Assembly: GCA_016934675.1 (NCBI GenBank)
Contig: JAFGSJ010000152.1
Location: 29,199-93,198, forward strand
Source of the DNA: a bacterium
Lineage (GTDB): Bacteria > CSSED10-310 > JAFGSJ01
Length of the DNA: 64,000 bases
Direction of reading: 5' to 3'
The translations under genes and the position numbers were made by a program. Each line of letters starts with the position of its first letter. Position 1 is the stretch's first letter. Below the pieces are notes generated by a model. It worked only from the letters and a program-made list of their open reading frames with translations, was not told where the DNA came from and made no database searches. This document shows positions 36,675 to 45,398 of the stretch, in pieces.

Positions 36675-37577
36675 ATGAATTGGGCTATTCTTTATAGGAC
36701 CGTGCTTATCGTCAGCGCGTGGATTCTGGGGCTGTGGGCCGGTATTGTCGGGGCGGAACCGATTGAGATTTGGGTTAGTATTTCTCCACAGCAGTATCTG
36801 GTCGAACGAATCGGTGGGGAATTGGTCCGGGTACATGTTTTAGTATCATCGAACCAGGACCCTCATATTTTTGAGCCGTCTCCCCGGCAGATTCAAGGTT
36901 TGAGCAGGGCCCGGCTTTATTATTCGATAGGTTTACCGTTCGAGCAGGTCATCGTTCAGAAAATACTGGGACAGGACCGTTCATTGAAGCATATTGCTCT
37001 GGATCGGGATTTGGTGAAGCGTGTTATGGTTGATGATCATGCTGGTCATGATCAGAAAGCGGACCGGGAAAAAGGGGGCTTGGCAGGCGAGGCTTTTGAT
37101 CCTCATGTCTGGCTGGGCTCCGAACATCTGAAGAAGATGGTGCAGATCATAGCTCAAAGTCTGATTACGCTAGATCCGAAGCATGCTGCCGTTTTTGATT
37201 CGAATCGGGTCAAGGTCCTCAATGATATCGACGCGGTCGACCTCGAGATCGGCCGGATTCTCGAGCCGGTCAAGGGACGGTCAATCTACGTTTTTCATCC
37301 GGCTTTCGGATATTTTACCGACCGTTATGGCTTGAAGCAGGTAGCGCTTGAGGTTGACGGTAAGAGCCCGGGTCCGAAACACATGACCGCAATGATCAAT
37401 CGGGCACGATCAGAGGGAGTCAGGGACATCTTCATCCAGTCCCAGCATGATCAGCGGAGTGCTCTGGCCATTGCCCGGGCACTGGGCGGTGAGGTCATCC
37501 CACTCGATCCCCTGGCCTTCGACATTTTGACCAACATGAAAACAATGGCCCAGGCAATCAAAAAGGCGTTGATTTGA
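36675..37577 (+). CDS. znuA: Zinc/manganese ABC transporter substrate-binding protein
   Basis: 300 residues of the cluster A-I (ZnuA/TroA) family. A signal peptide (1-27, ending IVGAEP) exports it. Metal ligands are the His in NQDPHIFEPSP, the His in FDPHVWLG, the His in VFHPAFGYF and an Asp near the end (PLAFDI). A short His/Asp-rich loop (DDHAGHD) sits between the first two, typical of zinc-specific members. ATG 36675 with AAGG upstream replaces the track start, which lies inside the regulator gene. Confidence 0.92.
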   Translation: MNWAILYRTVLIVSAWILGLWAGIVGAEPIEIWVSISPQQYLVERIGGELVRVHVLVSSNQDPHIFEPSPRQIQGLSRARLYYSIGLPFEQVIVQKILGQDRSLKHIALDRDLVKRVMVDDHAGHDQKADREKGGLAGEAFDPHVWLGSEHLKKMVQIIAQSLITLDPKHAAVFDSNRVKVLNDIDAVDLEIGRILEPVKGRSIYVFHPAFGYFTDRYGLKQVALEVDGKSPGPKHMTAMINRARSEGVRDIFIQSQHDQRSALAIARALGGEVIPLDPLAFDILTNMKTMAQAIKKALI

Positions 37578-37648
37578 CCCGGGCAGTTCTGATGCGTAAT
37601 CGTTCAGGTGATATTAAGAAGATTGGATTTCGTGGAGCAGGTTAACAA

Positions 37649-38446
37649 ATGAGTGAAGACTTTTCCGTTGTAAGCTTGGACAATGTCAGTTTTGCCTATA
37701 ATGCTGCACCTGTGCTCGAGAATGTATCCTTTACGATTCAGTCGGGAGATTTTGTCAGTATCGTAGGGCCGAACGGTGGCGGTAAGACTACCCTGTTAAA
37801 ACTCATGGTGGGATTATTAAAACCCGACCATGGTCAGGTCCTTGTTTTTGGCCAGCCACCCGAACGGGTCAGGCACCGGATCGGTTATATGACCCAGCAC
37901 GTTCAGTTTGACCCGCAATTTCCGGTGACAGTCCTCGATGTGGTCCTCATGGGACGACTGGGGAATCGCCGGGCTGATCATTACAATCGCGCTGATCGCC
38001 GGAAGGCCGAACAGGCCCTGGAATTGATCGGATTGTCTGACTTGAAGGACCGTCATTTGGGCGAACTATCCGGTGGACAGCGTCAAAGGGTCTTACTGGC
38101 CCGGGCCCTGGCCAGTGAGCCCGATTTGCTCTTGCTGGATGAACCCACGGCCAGTGCCGATATCATCATCGGAGGCCGGTTTTTTGAAATACTCAAAGAG
38201 CTGAGTCACACCATGAATATCGTGCTTGTGTCCCATGATCTGGGATTCGTGGCCAAGGTGGTCAATAAGGTTATCTGTGTCAATCGGAGTCTGGTGGTCC
38301 ACCCGACCAGTAATATTACGGGTGAAATCATCCAGGAAATCTATGGTTGCGAGGTGAAAATGGTCCGGCACGATCATCAACAGCGCGAAAATGGGCGGAT
38401 CATCATGGAAGCAGACCAGGGAAAATCGAAGGGAACCGGTCCGTGA
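37649..38446 (+). CDS. znuC: Zinc ABC transporter ATP-binding protein
   Basis: 265 residues with Walker A GPNGGGKTTL, signature LSGGQRQRVLLARAL, Walker B LLLLDEPTASAD and the H-loop at VSHD. It belongs to the ZnuC/TroB group by sequence and by its place after znuA. The stop overlaps the GTG start of the permease gene by four bases. Confidence 0.93.
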   Translation: MSEDFSVVSLDNVSFAYNAAPVLENVSFTIQSGDFVSIVGPNGGGKTTLLKLMVGLLKPDHGQVLVFGQPPERVRHRIGYMTQHVQFDPQFPVTVLDVVLMGRLGNRRADHYNRADRRKAEQALELIGLSDLKDRHLGELSGGQRQRVLLARALASEPDLLLLDEPTASADIIIGGRFFEILKELSHTMNIVLVSHDLGFVAKVVNKVICVNRSLVVHPTSNITGEIIQEIYGCEVKMVRHDHQQRENGRIIMEADQGKSKGTGP

Positions 38447-39303
38447 TTGAATTCTGGCATGCCTTGATACATCCCGATCTCTTCTTTCTTCGTTATGCGG
38501 TGATCATTGGATTTCTGGCCAGTCTCTCGTTCGGTATCATCGGGACCTATGTCGTCACGCGGCGGATCAGTTATATTGCCGGGGCTATTGCCCATTCCGT
38601 TCTGGCCGGAATCGGTTTCGGACTCTTTGCCCGGGCGAAATGGGGTTTGCTCTGGTTACAGCCGGTCCACGGGGCCATAGTGACGGCTTTGTTGGCCGCC
38701 CTGATCATTGGCCTGGTCAGTCTCTCGCAGCGTCAGCGTGAAGATACGATCATCGGCGCCATCTGGGCGATCGGAATGGCTGTGGGCTTGCTTTTTCTGG
38801 CCAAAACACCGGGATATGTCGATCCGATGAGTTATCTTTTTGGCAACATTCTACTCATTACCACAATGGATTTATGGGCAGTCGGTTTGCTCGATCTGGT
38901 GGTCATCGGTTTAAGTATTGTTTTTCATAATTCGCTTCAAGCGATCTGCTTTGATGAGGAGTTTGCCCGGACGCGTGGTCTTCGGGTCGAGTTCTTTTAC
39001 TTGCTGTTATTGTGCCTGACTGCTTTGACCGTGGTCCTGCTCGTATCTGTCGTGGGTATCGTCCTGGTTATTGCCCTGCTGACCCTTCCCCCGGCTGTTG
39101 CTGGTTTCTTCTCCCGGAAACTATGGCAAATGATGGTGCTTTCTGTCCTTTTCTGCTTGATATTTACCATGACCGGCCTGGTCGTCAGCTACGATTATGA
39201 TCTGCCCAGCGGTCCGGTCATAATCGTCATCGCCGGGATTATCTATCTGCTCGTCATGCTCGGTCGACACACTTACAAGCGATTATCGATGTTCAGGGCA
39301 TAA
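38443..39303 (+). CDS. znuB: Zinc ABC transporter permease
   Basis: 286 residues with about eight TM helices of the ABC-3 family. Typical blocks are YVVTRRISYIAGAIAHSVLAGIG and the late LLTLPPAVAGF. The GTG at 38443 overlaps the znuC stop (GTGA) and has AAGG ten nt upstream; the track start adds hydrophilic residues from within znuC and is rejected. It completes the regulator-znuACB operon. Confidence 0.93.
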   Translation: MIEFWHALIHPDLFFLRYAVIIGFLASLSFGIIGTYVVTRRISYIAGAIAHSVLAGIGFGLFARAKWGLLWLQPVHGAIVTALLAALIIGLVSLSQRQREDTIIGAIWAIGMAVGLLFLAKTPGYVDPMSYLFGNILLITTMDLWAVGLLDLVVIGLSIVFHNSLQAICFDEEFARTRGLRVEFFYLLLLCLTALTVVLLVSVVGIVLVIALLTLPPAVAGFFSRKLWQMMVLSVLFCLIFTMTGLVVSYDYDLPSGPVIIVIAGIIYLLVMLGRHTYKRLSMFRA

Positions 39304-39437
39304 GGTCCTCGTGCAAAACCACGCCCCGGACAACTTTTCGCCGCTTCAGGCTTTCGGGCAAAACACGCACCGCCTGTTACTGCCGGTATTGGAACGGTGC
39401 TGAGCCCGGTCATGTTTTTTCCGTTTGTCACTCGCCG

Positions 39438-40682
39438 TTAGCCTGGTATGGATGGAGCGAATTCCTGATCAGAAAAAACATAGTGACGGGCAAGGATGAC
39501 CGCATGCATCTGGTGTTGAGTGACATCGATCCTGAGTTGGGGCTCACTCCGGTGGTTCATGACACCGCCCAGAGCGTGTTTATCGGTCGTTGTGTGTTTT
39601 TTTAGAAAGCGGTTTGCGACCGGGCTCCCAACCTGCCAGGTCGTAAGGGTATATAAGCCACGGTCGATTACGGCCCTGAATTTTTCGAGATGCTTCTGAT
39701 CATGCCGTAACTGGGCTAATCGATAGGCATGAATGATGCCTTCATAGGCATAAGCCGTATTGCGGGTCCTGCGTAAAATCTTATGGACATCGATGATCCA
39801 GTCGGCCAGTTCGATCACGACCTGGCCATAATGGTCGGCATTGGTCCTATCAGCGGTGGTCAACTCGAAAAATGCCATGGATCCCCATTGATAAAATCCC
39901 TTGGTAACGGGTGAATCCGGGTCTTTTTCCAGGGCCTGCCGGACATAGACGCGATGCATGGTTTCTGCAGACTGGTCGATCAGTCCGTGCAGATCGGTAA
40001 AACCGAGATAACGCTGGGCCTTGATCATGGCTAAGAGGGCTTCGCCGTCCGAATAGGGCGAGGGTTCACCAAAACCTCGACCGGTTCCATGATCGTAATA
40101 ACCGTACAAGAGTCCATCGTTCCGCCGTAGTGAAACCAAAAACTCGAGATACTGGCCCAGGTCCCAGGTCAATGTATCGAGCCACTCCCGTTCGAGCTCA
40201 CTGTTTGACCGTAAAAAATCGATCATGGCCAAACAGACCAGGGCAATGGTGCCTGTTTTTCCGGAGTTTTCGGTTGGATAGACCACCCAGGAACGACCAT
40301 CGGGACCACGCCGGGTATTGGTTCGAAAAAAGTCAATCCCCTGTTGAAACGCCCGTTCAAGTTGCCGGGAAGGTTTGGTCCGTTGAATCAGGGCAATACC
40401 CCACAAGGCACCGGCTTGTCTGACCTGGTTATCTTCTCGACTGAAAACCTTGCTGGTCCAGTCATATTCATAATTGAAGTTACCCGCATCTTTTTGATTA
40501 TGGACCAGAAATTGTGTGCCCAGTTCGAGCGATCTGTCGAGCAGTTCCGGACTGAGATGTCCCTGCCAGAACATAAGTCCGGCCAGGGGATGATTCGGGA
40601 AATACTGTCCGGTAATGGATACAAAGGCCAAAACGACGACGATGAGGCCGATCCAGTACAAACAGTGTGTCGGCTTGATCAT
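39438..40682 (-). CDS. Membrane-anchored protein with an alpha/alpha-toroid-like domain
   Basis: 414 residues. One N-terminal TM helix (about 8-27) is followed by a repeating helical domain with aromatic/glycine loops such as NDGLLYGYYDHGTGRG and a closing GGVMNHRSEPQLRIDVTQHQ. The pattern suggests a six-hairpin (alpha/alpha) barrel as in glycosidases, epimerases or terpene-cyclase-like proteins, facing the periplasm. I cannot name a family. A clear GGAGG precedes the ATG. It lies 42 bp downstream of the e(P4)-like lipoprotein gene on the same strand. Confidence 0.7.
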   Translation of the reverse strand: MIKPTHCLYWIGLIVVVLAFVSITGQYFPNHPLAGLMFWQGHLSPELLDRSLELGTQFLVHNQKDAGNFNYEYDWTSKVFSREDNQVRQAGALWGIALIQRTKPSRQLERAFQQGIDFFRTNTRRGPDGRSWVVYPTENSGKTGTIALVCLAMIDFLRSNSELEREWLDTLTWDLGQYLEFLVSLRRNDGLLYGYYDHGTGRGFGEPSPYSDGEALLAMIKAQRYLGFTDLHGLIDQSAETMHRVYVRQALEKDPDSPVTKGFYQWGSMAFFELTTADRTNADHYGQVVIELADWIIDVHKILRRTRNTAYAYEGIIHAYRLAQLRHDQKHLEKFRAVIDRGLYTLTTWQVGSPVANRFLKKHTTTDKHALGGVMNHRSEPQLRIDVTQHQMHAVILARHYVFSDQEFAPSIPG

Positions 40683-40724
40683 CAGGAACCTCCACGGAGC
40701 TTTGATTGTCCCGTTATTCCCGGA

Positions 40725-41627
40725 TCAGGGGGAATCGATCCCTTTCTGGCGTAACTGACTATATTTCAATACAAGCCGGTCGGCGTCGGAAAGGGAATAG
40801 TCGTAATTGCACAAGGCTTGCTCCCAGGCACCATACATGCTATTGGGCAAGATGATCCACTTGTCGGACCAGAATTCCGCGTGAGCAAGCCCCCGCTCGA
40901 TTCTCTGTTCTGCGGAGATACGTCCTAATCCGACAAAATCATTATAATTATCGCCGATCAATAACAGGACCCGATACTTCTGGACAACACATTCGCGGCG
41001 CGATGATTTATCCGAGCCCCAGTTCGGTTGTTCCCGCTTGCACATGACCTGGTCTGGCCTGATCGTTGGGCTGATAGCCCTACGCAGGTTTTCAACGGTC
41101 TTTATTTTGTTATCAACGATCCTGTTTGTGATAAAGAACACGGCCACACCTTTGTCCAGGGCGTGAAGAATGAACTCTTGGGCCCCGGGAATGGCGGGGG
41201 CTGAGGCTTCATTGACCCAGTCACGCCAGAGATTATCGTCGTATTCTTGTTTGTCTGCGATCAATCGAGCTTCAAAAGGAGTGTTGTCCAGGACAGTTTC
41301 ATCGATATCAAGAATCACTGCGGGTGGCAATTGCTCATACGTGCCGATTGCGTCCTTCTGTTCGAGAGCTGCCGTCCAACTGGTATCGCGCAAAGCCCTT
41401 TCTAATGATGATGTTGCCTGATGATATGCCTGTCGTGCGGCAAGTTGGTATTCGACCGAGGTTTGGACCCACAGAACAGTGTTGAGCAGCTCGTGGGTCT
41501 GGCGACAGGTCTGTGCTGTCGCCTGGTCAAGACCGGAGCGGCTGCTCGTCTGTGCGCTCACACAGCCGCTTACGAACAAACAGAGCAGTCCCAGAAACAC
41601 TATTGAAAAATATTTGGTCCGGTTCAT
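40725..41627 (-). CDS. 5'-nucleotidase, lipoprotein e(P4) family (HAD class)
   Basis: 300 residues. A lipoprotein signal peptide ends in the lipobox VSGC (Cys22). The HAD/acid-phosphatase motif I reads VILDIDETVLDN, motif II FFITNR, and the late IGDNYNDF supplies the metal-binding Asp residues. In Haemophilus this outer-membrane phosphatase dephosphorylates NMN and nucleotides for uptake. AAGGAGGG precedes the ATG. It is first in a two-gene minus-strand unit with the toroid-like protein. Confidence 0.92.
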   Translation of the reverse strand: MNRTKYFSIVFLGLLCLFVSGCVSAQTSSRSGLDQATAQTCRQTHELLNTVLWVQTSVEYQLAARQAYHQATSSLERALRDTSWTAALEQKDAIGTYEQLPPAVILDIDETVLDNTPFEARLIADKQEYDDNLWRDWVNEASAPAIPGAQEFILHALDKGVAVFFITNRIVDNKIKTVENLRRAISPTIRPDQVMCKREQPNWGSDKSSRRECVVQKYRVLLLIGDNYNDFVGLGRISAEQRIERGLAHAEFWSDKWIILPNSMYGAWEQALCNYDYSLSDADRLVLKYSQLRQKGIDSP

Positions 41628-41958
41628 TTGATCTCCCTCCTTATGCGGGTTTGATTAACCAACCGCTGAAAACGGAATCTCAGTCAGAACCACTCTTTCG
41701 ACTTTTCTTTTTGAGAACATTCTAAGTATAGGCCCTTTTGCCATGCTTGCCAAGTCGGACGATACAAATGAAAAGCATTGAAAATTGTTGGAGTTGCTGT
41801 TATGATAGAAATGAGATTGCCAGTCTGCATTTTGTCCCGATGGGACCGGAGGAAAAGGCGAGCCTGGTTACAGTTAACCCGGACATGCTTTGACCTATCG
41901 CCCGCTCCGTTTTGAATAGACGATTGGATCACCAACACCTTTTTCTTCGAGGGGGCCA
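41628..41958. other. Divergent intergenic region
   Basis: It separates the lipoprotein gene and the helix-hairpin-helix gene. A 91-residue minus ORF here has no ribosome site or recognisable domain. I see no convincing promoter match or RNA. Confidence 0.45.
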
Positions 41959-42684
41959 ATGATGAAACAGAATAAACAGGGAACGTTCCTGGACAGATTT
42001 GTGCAGGAAACCAAAACCATTTCTAAAAGAATAGTGACCGAAACGGGAAAAACGTATCAAAGTTTCAAAATCAACAGGGACATCGTTACGCTCAAGAGAC
42101 GACGAAGGGAACGGTTCGCCGATCTCGGGCTTAAGGCATTCTCCCTTGTGAAAAAGGGTTCACTCTCTATTCCGGGTGTCGATTATCTGATTTCTGAACT
42201 GAAAGCACTCGAATTCCAGATCAAACTCAAAGAGGAAGACCTGGCTGAAATCGCCGCCGCCGAAACCATGCCTCCGGCACAAACGCAATCGCCCCGCCCG
42301 GAAGCCGGACCGACAAAGCCTGGCCCGCAACCCGTATCCAAATCCACAAGTGACATCACCACGGTCAAACTCGCTCAGGAAAAAGACAAAAAGGGACCAC
42401 TCCCGCAGCCCGGCATGACGGAAAAGCGGGACAAATCCGATTTCAAAAAACCCGTTTCCCCAAAGAAAAAACCCAAACCGACCAAAGCGGGTCCCCCAAA
42501 TGCCTTCAGTAATCTCAAGGGTATTGGACCCAAGCTGGCCGATAAATTCATCAAGGCCGGCTACGATTCAATCGAAAAATTGGCCAAGGCCGACCCAAAA
42601 GACCTGGCCAAACTCCTGGCACGCACCGAAAAAACCGCCCGTAAATACAGCGAGATCGCCCAGAAAGCACTCAAACAAAAGTAA
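41959..42684 (+). CDS. Helix-hairpin-helix domain protein with charged linker
   Basis: 241 residues. The N-terminal helical part (1-100) ends in a basic stretch (LKRRRRERFADLG) and a coiled helix. A Pro/Lys/Gln-rich disordered linker follows (about 100-175), then a C-terminal HhH segment, FSNLKGIGPKLADKFIKAGY with ADPKDLAKLL, like the DNA-binding HhH of DUF4332-type proteins. GAGGGGG precedes the ATG. It probably binds nucleic acid; the role is unknown. It lies directly upstream of the tRNA-Ala gene, which is the insertion site of the mobile element. Confidence 0.75.
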   Translation: MMKQNKQGTFLDRFVQETKTISKRIVTETGKTYQSFKINRDIVTLKRRRRERFADLGLKAFSLVKKGSLSIPGVDYLISELKALEFQIKLKEEDLAEIAAAETMPPAQTQSPRPEAGPTKPGPQPVSKSTSDITTVKLAQEKDKKGPLPQPGMTEKRDKSDFKKPVSPKKKPKPTKAGPPNAFSNLKGIGPKLADKFIKAGYDSIEKLAKADPKDLAKLLARTEKTARKYSEIAQKALKQK

Positions 42685-42709
42685 TGACGGGCATATTGAC
42701 ATTTACGTA

Positions 42710-44020
42710 TCAAGACCCTAGATCTATGTTCCGAAAATAAACGGGGCTGTAGCGCAGTTGGGAGCGCGTTTGACTGGCAGTCAAGAGGTCGCGGGTTCGA
42801 TCCCCGCCAGCTCCATTTTTGTTTTCCTTTAAATACAATATCTTACCGTTTACAGTATCCTGGTTTTGGTTGTTCGGATGTTGTTCGGCTTTCCGTAGTT
42901 TCTGACCACTTGCATAGATGTCCCGGACCTCATCGGATTCCACTCGTAAATAACGCTCGAATGCCTTGTTCGTAGAGTGCATTGTTGCGCGTTTGATCTC
43001 TTCCGGTGTATGAAGTTTTCTGAGTGCAACGGCGGTGGAGTGCTTCGTGCCTCCATAAAGATCAACTCCCTCTATCCCCAAGTTATGACAGGCTCGTTTC
43101 CACCATTTTCGTAATAGGCCAGGAGCGAACTGTTCCCCCTCGACCACTCCCCTCAATCCTGAAGGATGTCTGAAAAACGGCATGTCAGGGAATCCCCTGG
43201 GTATGATGGTTTGAAGTATCTCGACATCTTCAGCCAGGAGTGGGACCACCTTTGCCTTTTTCTCTTTTGGATGTGGAATGATAATCAAACCTGATTTGAG
43301 GTCAATTTCTTTTTCCTTGACCCGGATAAGTTCACCCGGTCTGATCGAGATATACGTTGCAAGCCACTTGATAGCAAGCCAGATTTTAGGCGTCCGGTCA
43401 AAGGATATACGCTTGACCTCTTCGATGATACGGGCCTGGGTTTCGACGTCCACGATTTGACGCCATTGCAATTCATAACGCATTTCGGGAAATTCCGGCA
43501 CTTGTACCATGGTGATGACGCGGCGTTTCTTCAGCCAGGTAAAGAACGCATGAAGACAATCCCGCATATTAGCCTTGCTTTTCTCGGAAAAATCCTGAGC
43601 ATAAAGTAAGTCCTCAATCTCACCATAGTTGATTTCCTTGACATTGGTTTGGTCCCAGACCATGACGGCTCTGTTCATGTAATTTTTAAGATTATTAAAT
43701 GATTTCGGTTTGACTTCCCGCTGCTTCTGTTCGAGCCACTTTTCAGCCAGGTTCTTAAATCCCAGTGGGTTGTCCTTTTTGTAATCTCGAAGGTCGAAGG
43801 TCCCCCGGTAGTTTTCGTACCGGATCCCGGCTAAAATATACTCGGCCTCCTCATACGATCGCGCCCGTTTCGTCACTTCCCGGCCATACCTGACAATGAA
43901 TTTCGATCCCGCCCGTATTGTCTTATGTTCCCTACAAAACAACCCGCCCCGGCGTTCATCCCAGACAAAGGGACCACCACAGACCGGGCATTTTTCTTCC
44001 GAATAAATCCGCCCTCGCAT
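42710..44020 (-). CDS. int: Tyrosine recombinase/integrase of the tRNA-Ala element
   Basis: 436 residues in the integrated state. An N-terminal zinc-finger-like segment (CPVCGGPFVWDERRGGLFC) precedes a SAM-like core-binding domain and the catalytic domain with Arg in SIRPGELI, His in GTKHSTAVALRKL and the nucleophile context MHSTNKAFERYL. ATG 44020 fits because related integrases begin MRG.IY...CPVCG and GGGGG lies six nt upstream; 44089 is an alternative. The last 27 residues (from RDLLTAS) come from antisense reading of tRNA-Ala and flanking chromosome, so the C-terminus differs after excision. Confidence 0.93.
   Translation of the reverse strand: MRGRIYSEEKCPVCGGPFVWDERRGGLFCREHKTIRAGSKFIVRYGREVTKRARSYEEAEYILAGIRYENYRGTFDLRDYKKDNPLGFKNLAEKWLEQKQREVKPKSFNNLKNYMNRAVMVWDQTNVKEINYGEIEDLLYAQDFSEKSKANMRDCLHAFFTWLKKRRVITMVQVPEFPEMRYELQWRQIVDVETQARIIEEVKRISFDRTPKIWLAIKWLATYISIRPGELIRVKEKEIDLKSGLIIIPHPKEKKAKVVPLLAEDVEILQTIIPRGFPDMPFFRHPSGLRGVVEGEQFAPGLLRKWWKRACHNLGIEGVDLYGGTKHSTAVALRKLHTPEEIKRATMHSTNKAFERYLRVESDEVRDIYASGQKLRKAEQHPNNQNQDTVNGKILYLKENKNGAGGDRTRDLLTASQTRSQLRYSPVYFRNIDLGS
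42743..42815 (+). tRNA. tRNA-Ala (anticodon GGC)
   Basis: 73 nt. The acceptor GGGGCTG pairs with CAGCTCC (one G-U), the anticodon stem TTTGA/TCAAG closes loop CTGGCAG with anticodon GGC, and the T-arm is CGGGTTCGATCCCCG-like. CCA is not encoded. Its 3' part is the attB/attL core of the adjacent integrative element, and the integrase gene runs antisense across it. Confidence 0.93.
42792..42825 (+). repeat. attL core (34-bp direct repeat)
   Basis: Runs from CGGGTTCG in the T-arm of tRNA-Ala through CTCCA to ATTTTTGTTTT. It is identical over 34 bases to 58610-58643. Confidence 0.93.
42868..42888 (+). repeat. Left arm-type site (paired TTGTTCGG)
   Basis: Two TTGTTCGG units 11 bp apart, about one helical turn. 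The same 21 bases occur in the same orientation at the right end (58543-58563), each 42-46 bp inside the att core, as expected for integrase arm-binding sites. This copy lies within the 3' part of the integrase gene. Confidence 0.65.
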
Positions 44021-44148
44021 ATCGAACCCCCGCAGAAAAAGTTCACTTTTTTCTCGAGTACTACCATCGATGTTCGAGGTCGTCAACATTCCCCTCAATC
44101 CTCTTAAAAATCCCAAAGGGCCGGTAGGGTCGGCCCCCAAGGACTTGT

Positions 44149-45369
44149 TTACTGCAATGCTTGTCTCAATTCAGGTCGGTTGTTGTTGACCCAAAAGGCA
44201 CAATAGCTGTAATCCTGGCCGGTTTCGGCCATTCGAGCCCTAACAGCCTGATCATAGGCATCACGAGCGACCCGGTTAGTCGCGGCATCCGGGACCGGGA
44301 GAGTTCTCCCGGCGAATTTCCCGGCAATGTCCGGGTGGTTCTTTAGTACCCACACCTGGGCCTCGGTTTGTGAACATTTGGCTTCCGCCATGCGGGCCTT
44401 GACCAGTTTAAGATAGTCAGTCTGAACCTGACCAGACTGTCCGCTGGGCTGGGCTTGAGGAATAATCCCTTGATCCCACAAGTGGGCTTTGATCTGCTCG
44501 ACCGGCGTTCCCTGCTTGATTGCGTCAATCTTGGCCTGCAAGCTAATCCCCCCGATCTTCATGATTTCAATACACCGTTTTCGTTCGGCATCGGTTTGTC
44601 CGGCCTCAAAAACGGCTTTATACAGGGCCGGATGTTCGGCCTTAAAAGTTTGGATGTTCATGACTTCCTCTTTGTTTTTCCGTAGGGGTGTTGTTGTTAT
44701 AAGCTCAAATGGTACTTCTTGGGTTGCCTGGTCGCCTGACAGTGCGATTGTTGCCGTGCCGTCATCAGCTCCGAGAGAGCAGACAGAGACCTCCCCAAGT
44801 GCTGATTGCGTCCACACTTCGAGCGGACCCTTGACCTCTGCACCGTTCACGGTCATCGTTTCTTTGTCACTGGCAAGACGTTTGATTGCCAGTGGAGAGA
44901 TACCAACCGACGCTTGCCAAGGAAAGCCCTCGTCTGCTAACTGTTGGACTTCCTTCGAGTCGGGCGTACTGTCCGAGAAGCTACCCTTGACAAAGTAATT
45001 GCCCTTTTCGGACCAGGCTTTTTCTGAATAGCCCACAATCCGGGCTCGGTCGTGCTCCCGCAGGATCGGAAATTTTGACTTCGCTTCAATCCCGGATATG
45101 TCGATCAGGACCGATCCCCACCATGCGGTGATCTTTTTCCCGGTGTAAGCGGTGATCATGAGCAACCGCTTGCCTTTCGCTTCGCCCTTTTTGAGCTGGA
45201 GCGGCGCGGCCAGGGTGATGGGACGGCGTGATGCCTTGCCCTGTGCCTTTTCCCATAGCAAGTTACAGCTTGCAAAGGCCCGATCCGACTCCTGGCCCTC
45301 CTGCTCGATCAACTGACTGGTGCATCGGTTTAAAAAATCTTGTTTCGACTCGTTCTGTTTCGGTTGCAT
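44149..45369 (-). CDS. Prohead protease-like protein with scaffold-like C-terminus
   Basis: 406 residues. Residues about 60-225 resemble phage head-maturation proteases: ITAWWGSVLIDISGIEAK, then His in LREHDRARIVG and Ser in FPWQASVGI are the expected catalytic pair. The C-terminal half (from MNIQTFKAEHP) is helical with two related units (ARMAEAKCSQTEAQVWVLKN and ARMAETGQDYSYCAFWVNNN) and looks like a protease-linked scaffold. No capsid gene accompanies it. It could process or remodel a helper phage's procapsid, or be a relic. It is the last gene of the operon before int. Confidence 0.72.
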   Translation of the reverse strand: MQPKQNESKQDFLNRCTSQLIEQEGQESDRAFASCNLLWEKAQGKASRRPITLAAPLQLKKGEAKGKRLLMITAYTGKKITAWWGSVLIDISGIEAKSKFPILREHDRARIVGYSEKAWSEKGNYFVKGSFSDSTPDSKEVQQLADEGFPWQASVGISPLAIKRLASDKETMTVNGAEVKGPLEVWTQSALGEVSVCSLGADDGTATIALSGDQATQEVPFELITTTPLRKNKEEVMNIQTFKAEHPALYKAVFEAGQTDAERKRCIEIMKIGGISLQAKIDAIKQGTPVEQIKAHLWDQGIIPQAQPSGQSGQVQTDYLKLVKARMAEAKCSQTEAQVWVLKNHPDIAGKFAGRTLPVPDAATNRVARDAYDQAVRARMAETGQDYSYCAFWVNNNRPELRQALQ

Positions 45370-45398
45370 GATTTATGCCTTTCATGCGTAGGGTGTTG

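Noticed and set aside
42710-42815. Integrase tail beginning GAGGDRTRDLLTAS as a conserved protein domain
   Set aside because: This string is what antisense translation of a tRNA gives and occurs in databases as an artefact; the residues come from tRNA-Ala and are not a domain.
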